Shown piece after piece: positions 1 through 7,596 of a DNA stretch of 64,000 nucleotides. The position numbers and the translations under genes were made by a program. The notes under the pieces were generated by a model, which saw only the letters and a program-made list of their open reading frames with translations, ran no database searches and was not told where the DNA came from. Each line of letters begins with the position of its first letter. The first letter of the stretch is position 1. This DNA comes from BOG-931 sp963781725 (GTDB lineage Bacteria > Pseudomonadota > Alphaproteobacteria > Rhizobiales > Xanthobacteraceae): contig CAWAGV010000002.1 of the NCBI GenBank assembly GCA_963781725.1, forward strand, positions 2,232,001-2,296,000, given 5' to 3'.

Positions 1-46
1 CGAGCAAGAGTGCGAGCCCGGCAACAAGGCTGGCGTAGCGGATCAA
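1..46 (-). CDS. possible N-terminus of a membrane or secreted protein (partial)
   Basis: A TTG at 46-44 sits inside the stop region of the dioxygenase beta gene and opens a frame to the window edge that reads LIRYASLVAGLALLL after the start. This hydrophobic run looks like a first membrane segment or signal peptide. The overlap with the preceding gene suggests it belongs to the same operon. Given the binding protein at the head of that operon, an ABC permease is one possibility, but only 15 codons are visible. Confidence 0.35.
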   Translation of the reverse strand, partial: MIRYASLVAGLALLL

Positions 47-531
47 ATCGGCACCGCCATGGCGTCGAAGGCGCTGTCGCAATTGATGAGATCGACGCGC
101 TTTTGCACGATGCGGAAGCTTTCGCCCTCGCGCCGCAAACGATGGTGCTGACGGCCCGCAAACACGCGCTGCACGTCGTCGCGATATTCGACCATGATGA
201 CGGTCGAGCCGACGACGTATTCATTGTTCGCGGGATCGGCTTCCTCGATCACGACGTTGCCGACCAGATGCGCCGTGCGCGACGGCGGCGTTTGCACGTG
301 AATGCGTGGATGCTCAAGCCGATCGATGCGGGTCTTCATCAGGTCGCGGTCGTCGTAGAACAGCGACGCCTGGTCAACCGGGCTTTTCTGATCGGGAACC
401 GCGGGCACCCAATAGGTGCCGTCATCGGCAAACAACGCCATCCAGTCGCGAAAGCGCCGCGCGTCGAGGAGGCCCGCTTCGTGGATGATGAATTCCTCGA
501 ATGCGGCCCGGCCGTTGCCGTCGGCCGCCAT
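43..531 (-). CDS. aromatic ring-hydroxylating dioxygenase, beta subunit
   Basis: The 162-residue protein has the length and sequence character of the small, non-catalytic beta subunit of Rieske dioxygenases (SnoaL/NTF2-like fold), including the segment FRDWMALFADDGTYWVPA and the later YDDRDLM and RTAHLVGNV. It would form hexamers with the alpha subunit encoded immediately upstream. The ATG at 531 shares its A with the alpha stop codon (TGATG), a sign of translational coupling; a GTG one codon earlier is also possible. Substrate cannot be read from the sequence. Confidence 0.88.
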   Translation of the reverse strand: MAADGNGRAAFEEFIIHEAGLLDARRFRDWMALFADDGTYWVPAVPDQKSPVDQASLFYDDRDLMKTRIDRLEHPRIHVQTPPSRTAHLVGNVVIEEADPANNEYVVGSTVIMVEYRDDVQRVFAGRQHHRLRREGESFRIVQKRVDLINCDSAFDAMAVPI

Positions 532-1832
532 CACGCAGCCTCGCTCATGTAGCCAAGCCAGGCCTTGTACTGCGCGCGCACCACCATCTCATGGGTGGCG
601 AGGCCGCGCGTCGCGTTTCGCTCGCGATCGGGTTCTTCGGTGCCGAGCCCGCGCGAAATATCGACCCAGTCGCTCAAATTGCTTCGGAGACCTTTTTGTG
701 CGCGCACGAAAGACTCGAGATCGTCCGTCTGCACAAACGATGCCGCCGAGTGCGTGACATTGAGCAGGCGGATATTGCCGAAATTCATCGCCGCCGGCGC
801 GCCGACCAGCCGGATGGGATAGATGTTCACTTCGGTGCGGTCGACGGCGATCGGCTTGATCACCCGGATGTGGATGTTCAAGCCCATGATCGACATGTTC
901 GGATAAATCAGCGAGTTGTGCAGGCGCGGCGTCAGGATTTGCTGCGCCCGCGCGTCGCCGACTTTCGCCGCCAATGCCTTCTTGTATTCGTCGAAGGCCG
1001 GGCTTGAGCGCTTGCCGTCATCGAGCGAGGTATTGCTGGTCCAGCCGTGGCCGTTGCCGGCGATAAAGCTCTTGCGGTCTTTCCAGGACGCGGCGGTCTG
1101 CTTCTTCTCGGTCTCGACGACCATTGCGCCCTTTTTGTCGCCCTCGCGGCGGGCGAATTGCACGCCATCCTTGTTGACGGTCGAGGCGTGGCCGAACGGC
1201 ACGTGATAGGAGTCGAGGACATTCTCGACCTGAAGCTTCCAGTTGCCGTTGAAGGCATAGCGATGCATGCCGGCATCGAGCGCCAGTTCGCCGTCCGGCG
1301 CGCGATCGACCAGATCGTCGATGTTGTCTTTCACCGGGCCGATATGATCTTCGAAGCTCTGGCCTTTCGCGGCGAGGCTCGCAAACACAAAGCCGCGATA
1401 CTCGCCGACGCGCGGCGCGGAGGCGAGCCCGAAGGCGTCCTTGTCAAAATCCGCGGCGCAGCCTTCCGGCACCGGCACTGTAACCAACCGGCCGTCGGTG
1501 TCGAACGACCAGCCGTGATAGCAGCAGGTCAAACGCTGGGCGTGGCCGCAGCGTTCGTTGACGACCTTGGCGCCGCGATGCGTGCAGCGGTTGAGCAGCA
1601 CATGGATAGACCCGTCGCGATGACGCACCATGATGACGGGCTGGCGGCCGAGTTCGGTGGTGATGAAGTCGCCGGGGCTCGGCACCTGGCTGGTGTGGCC
1701 GACAAACAGCCACGCGCGGCTGAAGATTCGCTCCAGCTCCAGCTCGAACAGATCCGGATCGGTATAGACGCGTTTGTGCACCCGGCCCGGCTCGATCAGC
1801 CTGGCGATCTCGTCCCCGTGCCCGTTACGCAT
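531..1832 (-). CDS. Rieske aromatic ring-hydroxylating dioxygenase, alpha subunit
   Basis: This is the 433-residue catalytic subunit. Near residues 82-105 it has the Rieske cluster motif, CTH followed by CCYHGW (Cys-X-His then Cys-X2-His), which binds the [2Fe-2S] centre. In the middle it has the mononuclear iron motif NVLDSYHVPFGH, with the bridging Asp and two His ligands. The enzyme would dihydroxylate or monohydroxylate an aromatic or heteroaromatic ring using electrons from a reductase not encoded here. It lies 6 bases after the binding-protein gene and overlaps the beta gene, so the three are probably one transcript. The separate Rieske ferredoxin at 10901 could be its electron donor, which is inference. 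Confidence 0.92.
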   Translation of the reverse strand: MRNGHGDEIARLIEPGRVHKRVYTDPDLFELELERIFSRAWLFVGHTSQVPSPGDFITTELGRQPVIMVRHRDGSIHVLLNRCTHRGAKVVNERCGHAQRLTCCYHGWSFDTDGRLVTVPVPEGCAADFDKDAFGLASAPRVGEYRGFVFASLAAKGQSFEDHIGPVKDNIDDLVDRAPDGELALDAGMHRYAFNGNWKLQVENVLDSYHVPFGHASTVNKDGVQFARREGDKKGAMVVETEKKQTAASWKDRKSFIAGNGHGWTSNTSLDDGKRSSPAFDEYKKALAAKVGDARAQQILTPRLHNSLIYPNMSIMGLNIHIRVIKPIAVDRTEVNIYPIRLVGAPAAMNFGNIRLLNVTHSAASFVQTDDLESFVRAQKGLRSNLSDWVDISRGLGTEEPDRERNATRGLATHEMVVRAQYKAWLGYMSEAA

Positions 1833-1838
1833 GGACCG

Positions 1839-2771
1839 CTATTCCGCCGCCTGGTGCGCGTGTTCCTGCACCTTCGTGTTGACGAGTTGCAGCGGCGATG
1901 CGGTCTCTTCCAGCATGCCCCAGCTCTTGAGCCAGTCGTAGGTGCGCTGCATTTCGTCGGCCGGGATCGGCGCCGGATCGCAGACCACAAGCCGGCCCTC
2001 GCGCAAGTCCTCGACCTTCAGTGCGGCGATCTCGGAATCTTTCTTGGCGTAGTAGTCGATAAAATAGTGCATGTAGGCACTTTTGTTGGCATTGATCCGG
2101 CGCACCGCCTCGCGCACGGCGCGATTGAACGCGGCGTAGGTGTCGGCATCGACGCGGTTCGACGCGACTTCGGTGCCATGGAAGAACGCCGAGCAGATGA
2201 CCCGGCAACCTTTCTTCTCGGCCAGCGTGATGTGCGGCTCAGTCAGCGTGGTGGCGTCGATCTCGCCCTTCATCAAGGCATCGAGCCTGTAGCGCGAGCC
2301 GTTCGGCGCGCGGCAGAGCTTGATCATCTCGCGCGGCACGAAACCCTCGAGCAAATGCAGCGCGATGTAATGGGTGCCGAAATAGAACGGCACGCCGATC
2401 GTCTTGTTGGCGAGTTGCTGCGGTGTATAGACCGGCGAGTCGGGCCCTACCATGAGCGCGGAGTAAGCGACGATGGCGCGGCGTCCGAGCTGCCGGCTGC
2501 CCTGGTCAGTGTCCTGCACGCGGCAGTAATTGCCCCACTCGCAGGCGTTATACATATCTGCTTTGCCCTGTTCGAGCAGCTTGCCGTGGCTGGCGAATGG
2601 ATTGACGCCCTTGGGCGACGTGATGTGGGTTTCCACCTTCTTCTCGACACCAGCTTCGCGGTCCGCCCACTCGATCTCGAGGCCTTCCTTTGCGAACAGG
2701 CCTTCGTCATAGGCAACAAGCTCCGGCAGTCCCTGGAACGGCGCCGTGGTCTCGAGAACGAGCTTCTTCAT
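1839..2771 (-). CDS. NMT1/SsuA-like substrate-binding protein without signal peptide
   Basis: This 310-residue protein has the fold signature of NMT1/THI5/SsuA binding proteins: an N-terminal part reading LPELVAYDEGLFAKEGLEIE and a central stretch with TIGVPFYFGTHYIALHLL. It starts MKKLVLETTAPFQ with no hydrophobic signal or lipobox, so it is predicted to be cytoplasmic as encoded, unlike true ABC transporter receptors. It may be an intracellular sensor, a decarboxylase-like enzyme of the same fold, or a receptor whose real start is missed. It is the first gene of the minus-strand operon, facing the FadR-type regulator. Confidence 0.75.
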   Translation of the reverse strand: MKKLVLETTAPFQGLPELVAYDEGLFAKEGLEIEWADREAGVEKKVETHITSPKGVNPFASHGKLLEQGKADMYNACEWGNYCRVQDTDQGSRQLGRRAIVAYSALMVGPDSPVYTPQQLANKTIGVPFYFGTHYIALHLLEGFVPREMIKLCRAPNGSRYRLDALMKGEIDATTLTEPHITLAEKKGCRVICSAFFHGTEVASNRVDADTYAAFNRAVREAVRRINANKSAYMHYFIDYYAKKDSEIAALKVEDLREGRLVVCDPAPIPADEMQRTYDWLKSWGMLEETASPLQLVNTKVQEHAHQAAE

Positions 2772-2877
2772 AGGGATGCTCCATCAATCAGGCTAACGCG
2801 CTGGTTGTTATTTTGCCTGCGGCTCCTGCACGCGGTCAAGCGCAAAGCGCTAGATTGCATGATTATTCGACTGTAGT

Positions 2878-2890
2878 ATTGTTGAACAAT
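2878..2890. promoter_or_regulatory. palindromic operator candidate for the FadR/GntR regulator
   Basis: The intergenic region between the divergent operon and the regulator contains the perfect palindrome ATTGTTGAACAAT (6-bp arms around one G). Its right end overlaps the ATG of the regulator at 2889. FadR/FCD-family operators typically contain a TNGT..ACNA core, which this matches. Its position suggests autoregulation and control of the divergent oxygenase operon; this is inference from motif and position. Confidence 0.5.
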
Positions 2891-3641
2891 GCCCTATGAC
2901 CCGACCCCGATCCGGCGCGACAGCGTCATTACCCAGGCGGCTCAGGAAATCTGCCGGCTGATGGAGGCCGAGCGGCTCGGTCCCGGCGATCCGCTGCCGA
3001 CCGAAACGCGCCTGGCAGAACTGCTTGGCATCAGCCGCAACTCGGTGCGCGAGGCGCTTCGCGTCCTGCACGGCCTTGGCTATGTCGAGAAAGCCGCCGG
3101 GCGGCGGGTGACGGTCACCGCCGCAGCGCACGGGGGCAAGAGCTTGCTCGATGAGAGCGTGATGATCGAAGCTGCGCCTGTCGCCAACGACGTTCGCTCT
3201 CATATCGCGCAAAAGTGTGCGGAACTCGCCGCGGCGCGGCTCACCGCGGAGGACTTCGCCGAGATGGAGGGCGCCCTGACGGCGCTTGAGAGCGCGATAA
3301 CGCGCAAGGATGCGACGGCGGCCAAAAACGCCCATGATGCGTTTCACGGCCAGTTTCTGGCCGGTGCGCGCAATCCCCTTCTGGTCGCGATGTTCAACCA
3401 GGCGCAGGGCGCCCGGTTGTCCAATGTGTCGCCGAAGCACAACAGTTTCTATGACCCGCGCCACCTCGATCACCATCGCGCGCTGCTACGCGCGCTGCGC
3501 AAACGCGACAGCGCCGCGGCGCGCGCCGTTGTGCGCAAGCACTTTCAGAGTCTCGGCCTCATGCTTGAGGTTGCAGCCCGCGCCAGCCGCAGGGCTGCAG
3601 CCACATCGGCCGGCGCCGCCGGCCGTCGCGCAGCGCGTTAG
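2889..3641 (+). CDS. FadR/GntR-family transcriptional regulator (FCD domain)
   Basis: The protein is 250 residues. Residues about 12-75 form a winged helix of GntR type (PLPTETRLAELLGISRNSVR), and the C-terminal half resembles the helical FCD ligand domain, with conserved Asp and His residues such as HDAFHGQFL and DHHRALLRAL. These regulators usually repress adjacent catabolic genes until an organic acid binds. The gene is divergent from the oxygenase operon, so regulation of that operon is likely. The ATG at 2889 has no clear ribosome-binding site and overlaps a palindrome, so the start is the least certain part. Confidence 0.88.
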   Translation: MPYDPTPIRRDSVITQAAQEICRLMEAERLGPGDPLPTETRLAELLGISRNSVREALRVLHGLGYVEKAAGRRVTVTAAAHGGKSLLDESVMIEAAPVANDVRSHIAQKCAELAAARLTAEDFAEMEGALTALESAITRKDATAAKNAHDAFHGQFLAGARNPLLVAMFNQAQGARLSNVSPKHNSFYDPRHLDHHRALLRALRKRDSAAARAVVRKHFQSLGLMLEVAARASRRAAATSAGAAGRRAAR

Positions 3642-3648
3642 CCGGTAA

Positions 3649-4710
3649 CTAGGCGCGCGGGCGCAGCCGCTGGATTTGCATGTTCGCCAGGAACGGCACC
3701 AGAGGATGCGCGCCCATCTTCACGATCGCGGGTAAGTCGAGCTTGATGAGTGCTTCCCGCTGATCCGGAGAAAGATTGAAGCGGTCGGCGAAAGCGCCGG
3801 CGTCGGCGACGTATTGGATACGCCGGTCTTCGTCATGCGCCAGTTCGTGCAGAGCCGAGGTCAGCTCCACCAGTTCCGGCTTGATCGCCGGATAATGCGC
3901 CTCGCGATTTTGCTCGGCTTCGCTGCCGATCCACGCCAGCGATGCGTAGTTGTGATGCCAACTCGGATCCATCGAGACCACATCGGGCTTGCGTTCTCCG
4001 AGCGCGCCGGCGGCGCAGGCCCAGCAGCGCAATTCGATATTGCCGGTATCGTCGAGCTCGGTTTCGTCGTAGCCGATCAGCGATTTCAAGTTCCCCGCCG
4101 CGAGCTTTTCCAGCACGCGCTTGTCCCAGGCCAGTTCGGGATTCGAATAGCGGTCGGTCCCGGGAAAATGCGACATGCCGCCTGACGACAGGATGACCGT
4201 CTTGAGCCCGAGCGCCGTCACGGTGCGTGCGACGGCCTGGCCGAATTGATAGCAGCGCTCCATGGTCGGTTGCGGCGGCAGGTAAGCATTGACGTAGATC
4301 GGCAGCACCGGTTCGGTATGACCGAGATGTGTCAGCGGAATGCCGATGGCGTAATCGATCTTGGCCGTCGACGTGAAGGCCGGATCGAAATTCTGCCGGT
4401 AGAGTTGTCGCACCAGCTCAAATCCGATCTCGCTCGGGATCTTCCAGTGGAATTTCCGGCCGGCGAATTCGCCGGTCGCTTCGCCGCCGACATGGACCGT
4501 GAAAGGCGGGGCAGTGGTATGGAAAAATTGCTCGGCGTGATCGTTGGAGAAAATGATCCAGAGGTCGGGATTGAGCGCGCGAAGCCGCTCGCCGACATCG
4601 GCCGCAACCTCGCGCACCTTGGCGACCAGCGCCTTGTCCTCCGTCTCCGGCATGGTGAAGAACTGGGGCGCATGAGGCAGCATGGCGCCACCGATCACGG
4701 TCGACATCAT
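3649..4710 (-). CDS. class III extradiol ring-cleavage dioxygenase, fused LigB-LigA
   Basis: The 353-residue protein begins with a LigB catalytic domain (MSTVIGGAMLPHAPQFF, with iron-ligand histidines in PHAP and in the FSNDHAEQFF region, and SSGGMSHFPG later). It ends with a LigA-like helical domain near residues 280-350 (FADRFNLSPDQREALIKL). This order is known from gallate dioxygenases and related single-chain protocatechuate 4,5-type enzymes, so it should cleave a catechol-like ring meta to the hydroxyls. The ATG at 4710 is chosen for its GGAGA ribosome-binding site; the frame stays open upstream to 4767. It is convergent with the regulator gene. Confidence 0.88.
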   Translation of the reverse strand: MMSTVIGGAMLPHAPQFFTMPETEDKALVAKVREVAADVGERLRALNPDLWIIFSNDHAEQFFHTTAPPFTVHVGGEATGEFAGRKFHWKIPSEIGFELVRQLYRQNFDPAFTSTAKIDYAIGIPLTHLGHTEPVLPIYVNAYLPPQPTMERCYQFGQAVARTVTALGLKTVILSSGGMSHFPGTDRYSNPELAWDKRVLEKLAAGNLKSLIGYDETELDDTGNIELRCWACAAGALGERKPDVVSMDPSWHHNYASLAWIGSEAEQNREAHYPAIKPELVELTSALHELAHDEDRRIQYVADAGAFADRFNLSPDQREALIKLDLPAIVKMGAHPLVPFLANMQIQRLRPRA

Positions 4711-4817
4711 GGTTTTTCTCCTTTGCCGCAAAATTATCGCGGGCCGGAAGGAACAACAAGCGCGCACGGGTCGCCGAGCGCGGAGCGTTTTTGCGAGGTC
4801 CGTTTACAAAGAGGCGG

Positions 4818-5219
4818 CTAGTGTGGTTGCGTGGCTGCGGCAGCCAGCGCGTGGACTGCCGCCTCCAGCGCTTTGACTGGCCCGTCGACATCGTGGCCGA
4901 GTCCATGCCGCTGCGCGAGCCAGGCCGGATTGTTATAGGCAAGCCACGCTTTGCCGTTCGCGTCCTCGTAGACAAGGGCCTTGAGCGGCAGATCGATACC
5001 GATCGCCTGATCGGCCTGCATCAGCGGCGTTCCGCCGCGCGCATTGCCGAAGATCAGCAGCTCGGTCGGCCGCAGCGGCAAGCTAACCGCGGCCGCTCCC
5101 GCGGCGTGGTCAATGCGGGCGAATACTGTCAGTCCCTTGGCTTTGACCGCTGCCTCAAGCCGATCCATCGTTTCCTTGGCGGTGAAGCTGCTCGGAAGCG
5201 TCGTTAATCCATCCGCCAT
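4818..5219 (-). CDS. DUF302 domain protein
   Basis: A 133-residue cytoplasmic protein that fits the DUF302 family over its whole length, with the typical segments TMDRLEAAVKAKGLTVFARIDH and LLIFGNARGGTPLM followed by IGIDLPLKALVYED. The biochemical role of the family is not established. A GGAG ribosome-binding site precedes the ATG at 5219. It lies upstream of the extradiol dioxygenase on the same strand with about 100 bases between, so co-transcription is possible. Confidence 0.85.
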   Translation of the reverse strand: MADGLTTLPSSFTAKETMDRLEAAVKAKGLTVFARIDHAAGAAAVSLPLRPTELLIFGNARGGTPLMQADQAIGIDLPLKALVYEDANGKAWLAYNNPAWLAQRHGLGHDVDGPVKALEAAVHALAAAATQPH

Positions 5220-5358
5220 GATGGCGAACTCCAGTCACGGTCAGGAAAGAATGAGCGTAGCGCAGCCATCGGCCGTCTGCCATGACCGCTCCGCGCTTCA
5301 CAGGCCAGCGCGAAGCCGTTAGCTTTTGGCCGCGCCGTTGGCGACTTAAGGAAATCCA

Positions 5359-6351
5359 ATGTCTGAAGTGCCTGTTACAATTGCCTGCGGTCGATACGAC
5401 CGTACCAGCGCTATCCGCGACGGCCGGGTCAAGGTCGAAGGCTGCGAGGTGACCTATCTGCCGCTTTATCCGGAAGAGATTTTCCACCGCGCCTTCAAAT
5501 TCCAGGAATTCGACGTCTCGGAAATCTCGTTCTCGAGTTACATCCGCACCGTGGCAACGGGGACGTCGGCCTATATCGGCGTGCCGGCCTTCGTGTCGCG
5601 AATTTTCCGGCATTCCGGCATTTATGTGCGCAAAGGTGCCGGCATCAGCAAGCCGGAAGACCTGCGCGGCAAGCGGATCGGCGTGCCGGAATACCAGATC
5701 ACCGCAGTGGTCTGGATGCGCGGCATGATGCAGCACGAATACGGCGTGAAGCCCTCGGAAATCCATTGGCGCAGCGGCGGCCAGGAAGAGCCCGGCCGCC
5801 ACGAGCGCACGCCGCTCAAACCGATTCCGGGTCTGGATTTGCAGCCGATCGGCGACGACAAGACCCTCGTCGGCATGTTGCGTGACGGCGAGCTCGACGC
5901 ACTGTTCACGGCGCGGGCGCCGTCATCTTTCGTGAAGGGCGAGGATCATATCCAGCTGCTGTTCCCGAATACACGCGCAGCCGAACAGGCCTACTACAAA
6001 AAGACCAGGCTGTTTCCGATCATGCACCTGATCGGCATCCGCAAAACGCTGGTCGAGCAATATCCGTGGCTGCCGACCAGCGTCTACAAGGCGTTCTGCG
6101 AAGCCAAGGCACTGGCGATGATCGATCTGCGCGACGTCAATGCCCTGATGGTGACGCTGCCATGGCTGGTCGCCGAGACCAACGAGACCGCCGCGGTCAT
6201 GGGTGACGATTTCTGGAAGTACGGCATCCATGAAAATCTTCCGGAGATCGAGGCCCTGACGCAATACATCCACGAGCAGGGGCTGGCGGACCGGAAGGTC
6301 AAGGTCGAGGAATTATTCCATCCCTCGGTGTTCGACATCTCGAAAGTATGA
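5359..6351 (+). CDS. 4,5-dihydroxyphthalate decarboxylase-like protein
   Basis: The 330-residue protein lacks a signal peptide and resembles 4,5-dihydroxyphthalate decarboxylase (Pht5/OphC type), an enzyme with a periplasmic-binding-protein fold. Characteristic segments are IACGRYDRTSAIRDGRV at the N-terminus, LYPEEIFHRAFK, FDVSEISFSSYI and LRGKRIGVPEYQITAVVWMRG. It would remove a carboxyl group from a dihydroxylated aromatic acid. Its stop overlaps the start of the FAD monooxygenase by four bases, so the two products probably act in sequence. The exact substrate is unknown and the family contains poorly characterised paralogs. Confidence 0.8.
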   Translation: MSEVPVTIACGRYDRTSAIRDGRVKVEGCEVTYLPLYPEEIFHRAFKFQEFDVSEISFSSYIRTVATGTSAYIGVPAFVSRIFRHSGIYVRKGAGISKPEDLRGKRIGVPEYQITAVVWMRGMMQHEYGVKPSEIHWRSGGQEEPGRHERTPLKPIPGLDLQPIGDDKTLVGMLRDGELDALFTARAPSSFVKGEDHIQLLFPNTRAAEQAYYKKTRLFPIMHLIGIRKTLVEQYPWLPTSVYKAFCEAKALAMIDLRDVNALMVTLPWLVAETNETAAVMGDDFWKYGIHENLPEIEALTQYIHEQGLADRKVKVEELFHPSVFDISKV

Positions 6352-7595
6352 GCGCGCCCATGGCGGCAGAAGACAATCGTGTGATCGTTGCCGGCGCCGG
6401 CCCGGTCGGCGCGGTTATGACGCTGGCTCTGGTCAAGCAGGGCATTCCGGTCACGTTGATTGAACAGTTGCCGGACGCCCCGGAAGATCAGCGCGCGGCC
6501 ACTGTTCATCCCCCGACGGTCGAGATGCTCGTCAACCTCGGCCTTGAAAAGGAAATGTTTTCGAAGGAACCGACCGGCGGCATGGAGTCGCCGCTGTTTC
6601 ATTTCCGTGATCGCGCGAGCGGCGAACTCATCGCTGTCTTTGATATCAATCTGCTCAAGGGAGAGGTGCCTTATCCGTATGTTGTGCAGTGGGAGCAGTA
6701 CAAACTCGTTCACGCCGCTTTGCCCTACATCAAGGCGAGCGGTCTCGGCGATATCCGATTTTCGACGAAGCTGACCGGTCTGTCGCAGACCGCGGATCGC
6801 GTCGAAGCAACCGTCACGAACGGCGAGGGGCAGACAGAAAAACTCCGCGGCAAATATCTGATCGGCGCGGACGGCGGCTCGAGCACTGTGCGCAAGCTCG
6901 CTGAGATCGTGTTCGAGGGCTTCACCTGGCCGGAACGCTTTATCAAGATCGGTACGAATTTCGACTTTGGCGAAACAGGCAAGGGATATTGCACGCGCAA
7001 TTATTTCTCCGACCCGGATGAGTGGATCAACCTGTTCAAGGTCAAAGGCTGGGGTCCGCCAGGCATATGGCGCGGTGTGTTTCCGGTATCGGAGAAGGAA
7101 ACCGACGAGGAGGCCGTCAGCATGGCCGGCATCCAGCGGCGGTTGCAAGGCATTCATCAGAAGAGCGGCGATTATGAAGTGCCGTATTATGGGCTTTACG
7201 GCGTGCATCAGCGCGTCGCCGAGACCTTCAATAAAGGCCGGATTTTGCTCGCCGGCGATTGCGCCCACGTCAACAATCCGATCGGCGGAATGGGCATGAA
7301 TGGCGGCATCCACGACGCCATCAATCTTGCCGAGAAACTGTCCGATGTCTGGTTCGGCCGCGCCGAAGACAGTGTGCTTGATCGCTATACACGTCAGCGC
7401 CGCAAGGCGCAGGTGGATTACGTGCAAGCGCAGACGATCCAGAACAAAAAACACCTGGAAGAGAAGGACCCGGTTGTTCGCCGCCAGCATCTCGACGAAT
7501 TGCGGCGCACGTCCGAGGACGTCGCGCAGCACAAGAAATTCCTTTACCGCTCGTCGCTGTTCGACAGCCTGAAATCGGCGAACGCGATGGAGTGA
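6348..7595 (+). CDS. FAD-dependent aromatic-ring monooxygenase
   Basis: This is a 415-residue class A flavoprotein hydroxylase. The dinucleotide-binding motif GAGPVG is at residues 16-21, the DG motif appears as GADGGSSTVRK, and the FAD ribityl-binding GD motif appears as LLAGDCAHVNNPIGGMGMN. These enzymes hydroxylate phenolic or N-heteroaromatic acids using NAD(P)H and oxygen. The start ATG overlaps the stop of the decarboxylase-like gene (ATGA), indicating translational coupling. Confidence 0.92.
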   Translation: MSAPMAAEDNRVIVAGAGPVGAVMTLALVKQGIPVTLIEQLPDAPEDQRAATVHPPTVEMLVNLGLEKEMFSKEPTGGMESPLFHFRDRASGELIAVFDINLLKGEVPYPYVVQWEQYKLVHAALPYIKASGLGDIRFSTKLTGLSQTADRVEATVTNGEGQTEKLRGKYLIGADGGSSTVRKLAEIVFEGFTWPERFIKIGTNFDFGETGKGYCTRNYFSDPDEWINLFKVKGWGPPGIWRGVFPVSEKETDEEAVSMAGIQRRLQGIHQKSGDYEVPYYGLYGVHQRVAETFNKGRILLAGDCAHVNNPIGGMGMNGGIHDAINLAEKLSDVWFGRAEDSVLDRYTRQRRKAQVDYVQAQTIQNKKHLEEKDPVVRRQHLDELRRTSEDVAQHKKFLYRSSLFDSLKSANAME

Positions 7596-7596
7596 G

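Noticed and set aside
1047..2876. Long plus-strand open frame of 609 codons
   Set aside because: It lies opposite the Rieske oxygenase and the binding-protein genes; the GC-rich antisense frame has no ribosome site or family match.
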